Positions 18,865-27,576 of a stretch of 64,000 bases of DNA are shown in pieces (within the stretch, counting starts at the first letter, position 1; the number at the start of each line of letters is the position of its first letter). Location of the stretch: the NCBI GenBank assembly GCA_001604185.1, contig LVAV01000013.1:62001-126000 (forward strand), in the 5' to 3' direction. Position numbers and translations under genes: made by a program. Source of the stretch: Clostridiales bacterium Firm_16. Lineage in GTDB: Bacteria; Bacillota; Clostridia; Saccharofermentanales; Saccharofermentanaceae. Under the pieces are notes generated by a model that was given only the letters and a program-made list of their open reading frames with translations, was not told where the DNA came from and did no database searches.

Positions 18865-19266
18865 ATGGCTTGTTTTATTGTTCCTGCAACAGAAGCGATC
18901 ATTACGACTATTGCAGCTAAAGTGCTCTCTTCCAAGGAGAAGAAAGCAGATCTTGAGGTGAATGCAGATGCTGCCAAGGCGGCTGCCAAATCCCATTTTT
19001 CGAAGAAACTGAAATGGCTCAACAATATGCTGTGGGGCGGTTCCGCTCTTCTGGCACTTGAGCATGTATGGCATGGTGAAGTCGTACCGTGGTACCCCTT
19101 CCTGACTGCCGCATCCGATCCTTCCAGCCGTGCGGAGATGTTCCACGAGATGGCAACAGTCGGTGTGACTATGGCCGCTCTGGTAACCGTAACCTGGGCC
19201 ATCATGGTACTGGTTTCTTCTCGTATCGAGAAGCGTGCTACCGATACCGCTGCTGAGAAGAATTGA
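18865..19266 (+). CDS. Small multi-pass membrane protein (133 aa), unknown function
   Basis: RBS AGGAGG at 18851; start MACFIVPATEAIITTIAAKVLSS; hydrophobic segments; TTGAAA-N18-TATAAT upstream (about 18773-18802). Confidence 0.75.
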   Translation: MACFIVPATEAIITTIAAKVLSSKEKKADLEVNADAAKAAAKSHFSKKLKWLNNMLWGGSALLALEHVWHGEVVPWYPFLTAASDPSSRAEMFHEMATVGVTMAALVTVTWAIMVLVSSRIEKRATDTAAEKN

Positions 19267-19275
19267 GGTAATCGT

Positions 19276-19593
19276 ATGACATTATTAGTAACTGTTTTTG
19301 CTGCGATCATCGCCACGATCCAGTGGTATAAACATGCACCGAATGACGATTGGAAGATCGGTACTCTTTCTCTGATGTACTGGGGCGCTTCCCTGATGTG
19401 GATGTGCGATGCCATCTTCGAATTCGCAGAGGATGCAGAAGCCCTCTTCAACCCGGCAGCAGCGGATATGTTGAATGACTTCTTCCTCGGACTGACAGTT
19501 GTAGCACTCGGCCTGGTCATCTGGCTTGCGGTACTTCTGGTCAAGGATCCGAAGGGTGTCATCAAGGCAAGACTTCTTGCCAAGAAGAACTGA
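19276..19593 (+). CDS. Small multi-pass membrane protein (105 aa), unknown function
   Basis: Follows the previous small membrane gene; MTLLVTVFAAIIATIQWYKHAPNDDWKIG...; followed by a terminator. Confidence 0.75.
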   Translation: MTLLVTVFAAIIATIQWYKHAPNDDWKIGTLSLMYWGASLMWMCDAIFEFAEDAEALFNPAAADMLNDFFLGLTVVALGLVIWLAVLLVKDPKGVIKARLLAKKN

Positions 19594-19602
19594 TTCGAAC
19601 CG

Positions 19603-19637
19603 GCGGTTCTGCTTCTTCTGAGTAGAACCGCTTTTTT
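19603..19637 (+). terminator. Rho-independent terminator
   Basis: GCGGTTCT-gcttcttctgagt-AGAACCGC followed by TTTTTT. Confidence 0.85.
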
Positions 19638-19655
19638 GTTATAGACGAGGGATAC

Positions 19656-20411
19656 ATGAATACGAAGATCAAGCAGATCCTGAAAGCCGTAGAGAACGGT
19701 GAGATGACATCCGAAGAAGCGTTGCTGAAGATCAAGGCGGCGCCTTTCGACGATATTGGTTTTGCGAAAGTGGACAATCACCGAGGCATCCTGCAGGGTG
19801 TGCCGGAAGTGATCTATGGTGCGGGCAAGACACCGGATCAGATCATCGGTATCATGGATTCCATGCGCAGAAACGATCAGAACCAGATCCTGATCACGAG
19901 ACTTTCCGCAGAAGCCGCGCAGGAAGTCGGCCGCGCACATGACATCACCTACCATAAGGACGCCAGGATCGGGACCTACGGTTCTTTTCCCACGGCAGAC
20001 GGAATCGGTAAGATCGTAGTGGCTACCGGCGGCACCAGTGATATTCCTGTTGCGGAAGAAGCAGCAATTACGGCCGAGTTCTTCGGTAACGAAGTGGTGC
20101 GTCTTTACGACGTAGGTGTGGCCGGTCTGCACCGGCTTCTGAGCCATCAGGAAGAGATCATGTCGGCCAGCGTCATTATCGCCATTGCCGGTATGGAGGG
20201 CGCCCTGGCCAGTGTCATCGGCGGTCTGGCTGACTGTCCTGTGATCGCCGTTCCCACCAGCGTCGGTTATGGCGCTGCTTTCGAAGGGCTCTCTGCTCTT
20301 CTCTCTATGCTCAATTCTTGTGCCAGCGGTGTCTCTGTCGTCAACATCGACAACGGATTCGGTGCCGGTTATCTGGCCAGCATGATCAACCATATGGAGG
20401 CGAAAAAATGA
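19656..20411 (+). CDS. larB: Nickel pincer cofactor biosynthesis protein LarB
   Basis: AIR-carboxylase-like C-terminus 'VIIAIAGMEGALASVIGGLADCPVIAVPTSVGYGAAFEGLSALLSMLNSCASGVSVVNIDNGFGAG'; overlaps larC by ATGA. Confidence 0.93.
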   Translation: MNTKIKQILKAVENGEMTSEEALLKIKAAPFDDIGFAKVDNHRGILQGVPEVIYGAGKTPDQIIGIMDSMRRNDQNQILITRLSAEAAQEVGRAHDITYHKDARIGTYGSFPTADGIGKIVVATGGTSDIPVAEEAAITAEFFGNEVVRLYDVGVAGLHRLLSHQEEIMSASVIIAIAGMEGALASVIGGLADCPVIAVPTSVGYGAAFEGLSALLSMLNSCASGVSVVNIDNGFGAGYLASMINHMEAKK

Positions 20412-21796
20412 AGACTCTCTATCTCGATTGTTCTATGGGTGCTGCCGGCGATATGCTTTCCGCCGCGCTTCTTGAGCTTGTTCCGGACCAGGAGAAATTC
20501 CTCGCGAGACTGCAGTCCCGAGGCATCCCGGGTGTGACCTTCCAGCCGGAGAAATCCGTCAAATGCGGGATCACCGGAACCCATATGACTGTCCTCATCG
20601 ATGGTGAGGAAGAAGACGAGCATATGCATGATCACTGCCACTGCCACGAGCATCATCATGACCATGAACATGACCATGAGCATGAACATCATCATGACCA
20701 CGACCATGAACACGAACATCACGACCATGAACACGACCACGATCATGGCCATCACCATCACACGAGTCTTCACGATATCGAGCATATCGTGTATGACCAT
20801 CTGAAGCTGCCGACAGAAGTAGCACTGAATGTGATGGCGGTCTATCACGAGATCGCGGAAGCGGAAAGCCATGCCCATGGAAAGCCTGTGGACCAGATCC
20901 ACTTCCACGAAGTAGGTACCATGGATGCGGTAGCGGATATTGTCGCCGTATGTCTTCTCATGTACACATTAAAACCCGACGAAGTCGTGGTGTCGCCGAT
21001 CCATGTTGGTTCCGGACAAGTGAAATGTGCCCACGGCATCCTTCCGGTGCCGGCTCCGGCCACCGCCTTTATCCTTCGGGATGTACCTACCTACGGCGGA
21101 TCGATCCAGGGAGAACTCTGCACCCCCACCGGTGCGGCCCTGCTGAAACATTTTGCAACCAGATTCGGCCCTCAGCCCCTGATGCGCACCTCTGCCATCG
21201 GATATGGCATGGGCAAGAAAGATTTCCCTCAGGCCAACTGCGTACGCGCTTTGCTGGGTGAATCCGTAGAAATACCTGCCACGCAGACCACATCCTCCGG
21301 CACGGCCGCGTGTGATTCCGTAAATGCAGTATGCACGTCTGCCTCTCAATCGGGTACAGGTATCACCACCTGCTCGGTAGTGGAGCTCTCCTGCAACGTA
21401 GACGATATGACCGGAGAAGCCATCGGTTTTGCTATGGAGAGGCTGTTCGAAGCCGGCGCAAGAGAGGTCTATACCGTTCCCTGCGGCATGAAGAAATCCC
21501 GTCCCGGCACCCTTATTACGGTGCTCTGCATGGACAAGGACAAAGAAAAAATGGTGCAAGTTCTTTTCGAAAATACGACGACCATCGGTGTGCGGGAAGC
21601 ACTATTCAACCGGTATGTACTGGATCGAAAGACCGAGACCCTGGAGACTTCCATGGGTCCTGTCAGAAAGAAGATCTCTACCGGGTATGGTGTGACCCGG
21701 ATGAAGTATGAGTACGAAGACCTGGCACGCATTGCCAGAGAGCAGGGTATCACGCTTTCCGAGGCACTTCTGAAAGTGCATATGGAGGAGCACTGA
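20408..21796 (+). CDS. larC: Nickel pincer cofactor biosynthesis protein LarC with His-rich insert
   Basis: 'MKTLYLDCSMGAAGDMLSAALLELV', 'HFHEVGTMDAVADIVAV', 'CTPTGAALLKHFA', 'ELSCNVDDMTGEAIGFAMERLFEAGAREVY'. Confidence 0.93.
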   Translation: MKTLYLDCSMGAAGDMLSAALLELVPDQEKFLARLQSRGIPGVTFQPEKSVKCGITGTHMTVLIDGEEEDEHMHDHCHCHEHHHDHEHDHEHEHHHDHDHEHEHHDHEHDHDHGHHHHTSLHDIEHIVYDHLKLPTEVALNVMAVYHEIAEAESHAHGKPVDQIHFHEVGTMDAVADIVAVCLLMYTLKPDEVVVSPIHVGSGQVKCAHGILPVPAPATAFILRDVPTYGGSIQGELCTPTGAALLKHFATRFGPQPLMRTSAIGYGMGKKDFPQANCVRALLGESVEIPATQTTSSGTAACDSVNAVCTSASQSGTGITTCSVVELSCNVDDMTGEAIGFAMERLFEAGAREVYTVPCGMKKSRPGTLITVLCMDKDKEKMVQVLFENTTTIGVREALFNRYVLDRKTETLETSMGPVRKKISTGYGVTRMKYEYEDLARIAREQGITLSEALLKVHMEEH

Positions 21797-21904
21797 CCGG
21801 TTTTTGGGGTTCTTCACGGAAAGTTTGGGAGTAGATAATTGATTTGCTATTCCAATGCCACATATCTTTATGTTAATCCCAAGGAAACTTGGCGTATCGG
21901 CTGG

Positions 21905-22140
21905 GTTTCAGTCGGAAACGCGGAATTCGCATTTTAGACCGAACTTTTACACCCTGTTTTCGGCCTAGATCACGATTTTTGAATTTCCGACCGAAAAAAT
22001 AACCTCATATTTCGGTCTAAATATGAATTTTGGAATTTTCGACCGAAAAACCACCTTCAAAGTTCGGTCTAAATCGTAGATTTCATGATTTCGACTGAAA
22101 TACCTTCAAAGCTCGGTCTGTATCGTGAATTTCTTTTTCC
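21905..22140. repeat. Imperfect tandem repeat, about 52-bp period, about 4-5 units, with TTCGGTC...GACCGAA dyads
   Basis: TTCGGYCT-type left arms at 21959, 22011, 22063, 22112; GACYGAA-type right arms at 21937, 21989, 22041, 22093 (exact 52-bp spacing). Confidence 0.8.
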
Positions 22141-22161
22141 GGCATTCTCAATCGTTCCGAA

Positions 22162-23265
22162 CTATTCAGATAGGAATTCGTAAATCAGTTTCCAGGTTTC
22201 TTCTGCTTCCGGTGTGTCCAGATTCATAAAGACATGACAGTTATCCTCGCCGATAATAAGACGAGTGCGGTGACCCGCGTTCTTGAGCTTGCTGTACAGC
22301 AGGGTTACATCCGGGTACATGACCTCTTCTGTTCCGATCACGATCAGGCTGTCCGGCATCTTCCTACTGAAGTCGCCGTAGATCGGACTGACGTGGTAAT
22401 CATTGAGCGGAATGCCGTCGGCCCAGAGAGAGCCGAGGTAAGCAAGACCGTAAGGTCCGAGAAGGATGTCACGTTCTACGTAATCGGAAATGTCGGGATT
22501 GGTCATGGAAGCATCCACCCAGGGGCACAACAGCAGCATCTTCTGCGGAAGCGGGAGTCCCTGCTCATTCAGGTATTCTACAAATCCCAGGGCCAGTCCG
22601 CCTCCCGCGGATTCGCCCATAATGGTCAGATTCGTAACCACACCTGTCTCGTAGTAAGACTTCTCCGAAGGATCCCGGTTCGAGTCATAGACCTCCTCCA
22701 TCAGAATGGAATCATATACGGCGGCGAATAACTCGTAGGCCTCTTTATATGTGCCGTGGAAGATGGTCTTGTAACGCGGCATAATGACCCGTGCATTGGC
22801 CTTCTGCGCGATCTCATCCATCTTTCTAAAACCAAGTTCGGTAATATCCATGATGTAGGCTCCGCCATGTACGTACAAGATCGTCTTGTCGAAGCCTTTT
22901 TTCGGAATAAAAGTGAAAACATCGCATCCCGCGGCCGTACTTTGCAGGACTCTGCACCCCAGACCCTGTGGAATCTCGTAGGGACCCATCTCTTTCTGGG
23001 CATACTTCTGCGCGACCACCTCGATGGTCCCCTTCTCATAACTCGCGCGTCCCTGTGAAAGCGGATCGAGAGAATTCCATACGGCACGGGCACTTCTGCT
23101 CGAGGTAATGCCGATCATATTCGGATCCGAATCAGAATAAGTAAACACCTTCACCGTATCCTCTGCCGGCGTTTTTCTGACGAAAAAATGACAATACAAA
23201 ACTACCCCCGATCCGAGGATGAGGGTAATCAGCAGAATGACTTCCAGAACGAGTTTCTTCCTCAT
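22162..23265 (-). CDS. Alpha/beta hydrolase (HSL-like esterase/lipase), membrane anchored
   Basis: 'LYVHGGAYIMD' (HGG oxyanion motif) and 'IMGESAGGGLALG' (GxSxG); N-terminal TM. Confidence 0.88.
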   Translation of the reverse strand: MRKKLVLEVILLITLILGSGVVLYCHFFVRKTPAEDTVKVFTYSDSDPNMIGITSSRSARAVWNSLDPLSQGRASYEKGTIEVVAQKYAQKEMGPYEIPQGLGCRVLQSTAAGCDVFTFIPKKGFDKTILYVHGGAYIMDITELGFRKMDEIAQKANARVIMPRYKTIFHGTYKEAYELFAAVYDSILMEEVYDSNRDPSEKSYYETGVVTNLTIMGESAGGGLALGFVEYLNEQGLPLPQKMLLLCPWVDASMTNPDISDYVERDILLGPYGLAYLGSLWADGIPLNDYHVSPIYGDFSRKMPDSLIVIGTEEVMYPDVTLLYSKLKNAGHRTRLIIGEDNCHVFMNLDTPEAEETWKLIYEFLSE

Positions 23266-23340
23266 ACCTGTCGTCTCCTTCGTCAGAAGTATCTGCGTGG
23301 CGTCTGCTTCATGGGAGAGGCGCCCGCGCGTGGCCTGTGC

Positions 23341-23919
23341 TCACAGAAGCTTGTCCATACGCTCCTGGAAGATCTTCTTATTATTCTCGAAAAGGTTATT
23401 TCCCTGAGTATCGATGGATACGATCAGCGGTCCGAATTCCTTGACCTTCATGATCCACAGTGCCTCCGGCATACCCAGATCCATCCATTCCACGCCCTGC
23501 AGTTCTTCTACCTTCTGGGCTGCGACAACGGCGCATCCGCCCGGATATGCGCAGTGGATGGCACCGAATTTCTTACAGGCTTCGGTGGTCTTCTCCAGCA
23601 TACCGCCCTTACCGATGATCAGGCGAAGGCCAGTCTGCTCGATGAAATCCGCCTCTGCGGCTTCCATACGACGGCTGGTGGTCGGTCCGATGGAGACCAT
23701 GTACTGCTTGCCGTTCTCGTCGGTTCCGACGATAGGGCCGGCATGGAAGATGGCGCCTTCCTTCAGTTCGAAATTCTCCGGCATGATCTTCTCCTGCACG
23801 ACACGACGATGACCGCTGTCACGGCAGGTAGCCAGCATTCCGGTAAGGTATACGGTATCTCCGATACGGAGATCCTTGATCTGATCATATGAGATAGGAG
23901 TCGTCAGTATTTTCTTCAT
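23341..23919 (-). CDS. Class I fumarate hydratase / tartrate dehydratase beta subunit
   Basis: 'DTVYLTGMLATCRDSGHRRV', 'AIFHAGPIV', 'MVSIGPTTSRRME', 'GKGGM', 'GAIHCAYPGGCAVV'. Confidence 0.9.
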   Translation of the reverse strand: MKKILTTPISYDQIKDLRIGDTVYLTGMLATCRDSGHRRVVQEKIMPENFELKEGAIFHAGPIVGTDENGKQYMVSIGPTTSRRMEAAEADFIEQTGLRLIIGKGGMLEKTTEACKKFGAIHCAYPGGCAVVAAQKVEELQGVEWMDLGMPEALWIMKVKEFGPLIVSIDTQGNNLFENNKKIFQERMDKLL

Positions 23920-23923
23920 GTTC

Positions 23924-24823
23924 TCACACCTCCAGGGACTTGATATGGGATTTGATCTCAGATGTGAGGTCTTTGTGGATGACGATGTCACCGCGGCGGG
24001 TCGCCCAGCAGCCGGTGCTGATGCCGACACCCAGCGTAGCCGGGTGGTGTGCGGCAGCTTCGATATTCACACCCAGGACGGTCTGGCTTCCGCCGAAACC
24101 GAGGGGAGCAATACCCAGAGAATTGAGGCCGTCACGGATCTCATCCTCCAGCTTGGCCACTTCCGGATAAGAGGAGTGGGTGCCGATGGGACGGAGAAGC
24201 GCTTTCTTCGAAAGCATAGCGGAGGTGGCGGCACAGGTGCCTAATCCGATACCTACGCACAGCGGCGGGCAGGCGTTAACGCCCCAGTCCAGGATGGTCT
24301 GGTAGACGAATTTCTTGATGCCATCTACGCCTTCCAGCGGCATCAGGACTTTACTTCTGCCGGGGAGAGAGCATCCGCCGCCGGCCATATACATCCGAAG
24401 GCGCAGATCCGAGCTTCCCGGAACCAGTTCATATTCGATATAAGGTGCACCGTAGCCGGTGTTGTCGCCGGTGTTGTGCTCGCCCAGGGGCTCAACAACG
24501 TTCGGACGAAGCGGTGTCTTCAGGGTCGCATTTCTCGCGGCTTCGATGAGGACACTCTCGATCTGATCCTGGTACGGGAATTCGGTACCTACCTCAACGA
24601 AGTACTGGATCACACCTGTATCCTGACAGATCGGACGGTGCAGTTCTTTTGCCAGAGAAACATCTTCGAGCATGCAGTCATACATGGTCTTGGCATTGGG
24701 GATCGTCTCCTGCTGCGACATCTCGCGCAGTCTTGCTTCTACATCATCCGGCAGATAGATGCCCGTCATAGCGGTAAAATCTTCCACCGTCTTAATAAAT
24801 TTCTGCTTTAAATTCTCCTCCAT
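23924..24823 (-). CDS. Class I fumarate hydratase / tartrate dehydratase alpha subunit
   Basis: 'RPICQDTGVIQYFVEVG', 'AAGGGCSLPGRSKVLMPL', 'NACPPLCVGIGLGTCAATSAMLSKKALLRPIG'. Confidence 0.9.
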   Translation of the reverse strand: MEENLKQKFIKTVEDFTAMTGIYLPDDVEARLREMSQQETIPNAKTMYDCMLEDVSLAKELHRPICQDTGVIQYFVEVGTEFPYQDQIESVLIEAARNATLKTPLRPNVVEPLGEHNTGDNTGYGAPYIEYELVPGSSDLRLRMYMAGGGCSLPGRSKVLMPLEGVDGIKKFVYQTILDWGVNACPPLCVGIGLGTCAATSAMLSKKALLRPIGTHSSYPEVAKLEDEIRDGLNSLGIAPLGFGGSQTVLGVNIEAAAHHPATLGVGISTGCWATRRGDIVIHKDLTSEIKSHIKSLEV

Positions 24824-24984
24824 AGGATGTCCTCCCTGTACATAAATAGGCAAAGCAAGTATTACATAAAAGGCGCCAAAATTCAAGAAATCTGCCAATC
24901 TGAAGGATTTGTCACTTATGGTGTCGGAATACGTGTAAAATAGAATTGTAAATCATTTTCGAGACATCTTTAGGAGATACATCT

Positions 24985-26640
24985 ATGTTACGTAAAAAAC
25001 TACTATCCCTTTCTCTCGCCGCCGCGCTGATCCTGGGCTGTGCCGCATGCAGGAAGCAGGAGGAAACTTCCCAGACCACCAAAGCACCGGTCACAAGTAC
25101 GACCACTACAGAAGCTACGACTGCCTCTTCGTCGGAGGAGACCACATCTTCAGAAGAGACGACATCTTCTGAAGAGACGACGGCGTCCACATCCGAGACA
25201 CCAGAAACATCGGAAACAAGTGCGTCTTCTGAGACCTCTTCCTCCGAAAAAAAGATCCCGAATGCCAGAAACAATATGCCGAAAGATTACGGTCTCGGAG
25301 AGCAGGACGAGGTCTCGGCAGAACTTCTCAAGCTGGACCGGGTCATCGGTGCGGAACGTAAGGGCCGTCCTACGGACAGCGGTATAAAGAAATACTATGT
25401 CATCTTCGAGATGCCCCTGGATTGGGAGCATCCGGAGAAAGGGACCTTCCCGCTTCGGACTACCTTCACCTATGTTTCCGACAAAGCCGCGAATGTATTC
25501 ACCTGTGACGGTTATAATCTCTCTGATTATCTGATCGAGATGGATAACTTGTACGGCGACTGGTATTCGATCGAAGCCAATCAGTTCCTGTGTGAGCACC
25601 GCTTCTTCGGTTCCTCTGTTCCGGAGGGGTTGTCTTCCGCAACTCTCGACTACTGGGATTGCCTGACAGACGAGAATGCCGCTGCGGATTTTCACCACAT
25701 TATTGAACAGTTCAAGACTTTCCTTACCGGAAAGTGGGTATTCACCGGCGGAAGTAAGGGCGGTCAGCTGACGCATATGCAGTCCCATTTCTATCCGGAT
25801 GATGCCGACCTCTACTTCTCTTTAGTCGCACCGGGTGGTGTATCCCAGGATGCTCCGGATTTCTTCGATTTCATCTATAACGAGATCGGTAATGACAAAT
25901 ATGGTGAGGCTACGGCGAAGATCCATCGTGAAGAGATGCTTCAGTTCCAGGTGGAAGCCATGAAGCTGAAGAGTAAGCTGGCGCCCAGATACTATCAGCT
26001 GGGTCTGGAAAGCGGATGCAGATTCACCGAATTTACCACGCCGGAGATCCTCTACGATATGGCCGTACTGGATGCCGCGACGATTACCTGGCAATACAAT
26101 CAGGATTTCTTCGAAGTGAAGCGCATCCTCGACTCGAAAGGTTCAGCCACATTCGAGGACGATATTTTCAATTATCTCGTCATCATGAACGAGCCCAGTG
26201 TCTGGTCCAATAATGATGAACTTTTCGCCTATTATGTGCAGGCCGCCAAGCAGAACGGTGAGCATGAATACGACTTCTCTTTCCTGCGTGAAGCGCTCCG
26301 CAAGGAAGGGCTGGAGAATCTTCTGACGGTTACCGAAGATATGGAGAAAGGACTTCTTTTCAAGATGGTATTCACGCCGGAGCAACTGGAAGCCTTCACC
26401 TTCGATTCGAAGGTCTATAACGATATGGTGGAATGGTCACATACGACGGAATCGCAGGTCATCATGTTATATGGTGGCGCTGACGTATGGTACAGCGTGC
26501 GTCTTCCGGACGTGGACGATAACGAGAATATCCATAGATACGTGGCGAAGAAGGATTCCCACATGGCTTCGATTATGGGACTGGAGCAGAGCGAGAGAGA
26601 CGAGATCAAGGCTCTGATGAAGAAGACGTTGGAAGCCTGA
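24985..26640 (+). CDS. Lipoprotein, peptidase S37 (tripeptidyl aminopeptidase)-like
   Basis: Lipobox 'ALILGCAAC'; acidic Ser/Thr linker; 'EANQFLCEHRFFGSSVPEG' and 'WVFTGGSKGGQLTHMQSHFYPDDADLY' characteristic of S37. Confidence 0.8.
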   Translation: MLRKKLLSLSLAAALILGCAACRKQEETSQTTKAPVTSTTTTEATTASSSEETTSSEETTSSEETTASTSETPETSETSASSETSSSEKKIPNARNNMPKDYGLGEQDEVSAELLKLDRVIGAERKGRPTDSGIKKYYVIFEMPLDWEHPEKGTFPLRTTFTYVSDKAANVFTCDGYNLSDYLIEMDNLYGDWYSIEANQFLCEHRFFGSSVPEGLSSATLDYWDCLTDENAAADFHHIIEQFKTFLTGKWVFTGGSKGGQLTHMQSHFYPDDADLYFSLVAPGGVSQDAPDFFDFIYNEIGNDKYGEATAKIHREEMLQFQVEAMKLKSKLAPRYYQLGLESGCRFTEFTTPEILYDMAVLDAATITWQYNQDFFEVKRILDSKGSATFEDDIFNYLVIMNEPSVWSNNDELFAYYVQAAKQNGEHEYDFSFLREALRKEGLENLLTVTEDMEKGLLFKMVFTPEQLEAFTFDSKVYNDMVEWSHTTESQVIMLYGGADVWYSVRLPDVDDNENIHRYVAKKDSHMASIMGLEQSERDEIKALMKKTLEA

Positions 26641-26674
26641 TGCAGAACATGTGACCGGATGCAGACAAATGCAA

Positions 26675-26747
26675 AATGACCACTCGGGATAAAGTGAACC
26701 CCTGAAGCCGTACAGGCTTCGGGGGTTCTTCGATTCAGGTGGTCATT
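26675..26747. terminator. Bidirectional two-tier hairpin terminator between convergent genes
   Basis: Inner GAACCCCTGAAGCC-gtaca-GGCTTCGGGGGTTC (26696-26728), outer AATGACCAC/GTGGTCATT. Confidence 0.7.
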
Positions 26748-27288
26748 ATTTTATTGCGCTCTCTATAAATCCGTCGAAGAGTTCGCTTAAGTGATCGACC
26801 TTAGCATCTACATCGTCTTCCATATCGTCCCAGATGTATTCCAGGAAGAAGCCGATAAATGCGTAGGAATAGAACCGGGCGATCTCGCGGATCTTCTTCT
26901 CCGAAACATCTCTTCCGGAGGCTTTCTTACGAACGTAGCTGATGAATACTTTATCTGTGATCTCGAAGATATAGTGCTCCAGTTGTTCGCGGGACAGAGA
27001 GTCTACGATGTGGTGGATCAGTCTCGGATTATCGTGGCACATGCGGAAGAAGATCTTGATGCGTTTCTGCCAGCCGGCATAGTCATCTTCGTCTTTGCGG
27101 ATGTCCCGGAGCTTCATGCCGAACCATTCGTTCAGCAGTGCGTATTTGTCGCAGTAATGGTAGTAGAACGTGTTGGGACTGATGCCGCTGCGCTTGACCA
27201 AAGCGGAGACCGTGATCTTATCGAATGCCATCTCTTCCAGCATTTCTTCAAAAGCGCGCATGATCGCGCCTTTCGTCAACAGCGCCAT
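26746..27288 (-). CDS. TetR/AcrR family transcriptional regulator
   Basis: 'TKGAIMRAFEEMLEEMAFDKITVSALVKRSGISPNTFYYHYCDKYALLNEW' TetR HTH. Confidence 0.88.
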   Translation of the reverse strand: MALLTKGAIMRAFEEMLEEMAFDKITVSALVKRSGISPNTFYYHYCDKYALLNEWFGMKLRDIRKDEDDYAGWQKRIKIFFRMCHDNPRLIHHIVDSLSREQLEHYIFEITDKVFISYVRKKASGRDVSEKKIREIARFYSYAFIGFFLEYIWDDMEDDVDAKVDHLSELFDGFIESAIK

Positions 27289-27576
27289 TGCATATTCCTC
27301 CGTTCCTTTTTCCTGAATAGCATGATAACACATTTTGCCGAAGTCGGCGCAGGAACGCGGGGGCGGAATGTTAATGGGTCCGAGAATGGAGGGCGAGAAC
27401 AAAGGCGGGGCGAGAGCTTTTGCCGGAAAAATTTGCGCAAAAAGCCGGATTTATCCTAATTTCCATACTTTCCGGGATTTCCGCAAAATCGGATACATCG
27501 CTTTACTTGCCCGTTCCCTTTTCCCCGGAATTGTCTAAACTTGGTAATCGAAAGCAGTTCTGAAGGAAGGCTCAAC

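Noticed and set aside
18846-20393. 515-aa minus-strand ORF
   Set aside because: Antisense to the small membrane genes and larB; no recognisable motifs.
20369-20908. 179-aa minus-strand Met/Val-rich ORF
   Set aside because: Complement of the His-rich LarC repeat (CAT/ATG); an artefact of low complexity.
21905-22140. Possible CRISPR array
   Set aside because: The whole 52-bp unit is diverged and continuous with no unique spacers; only dyad arms are conserved; no cas genes are nearby.
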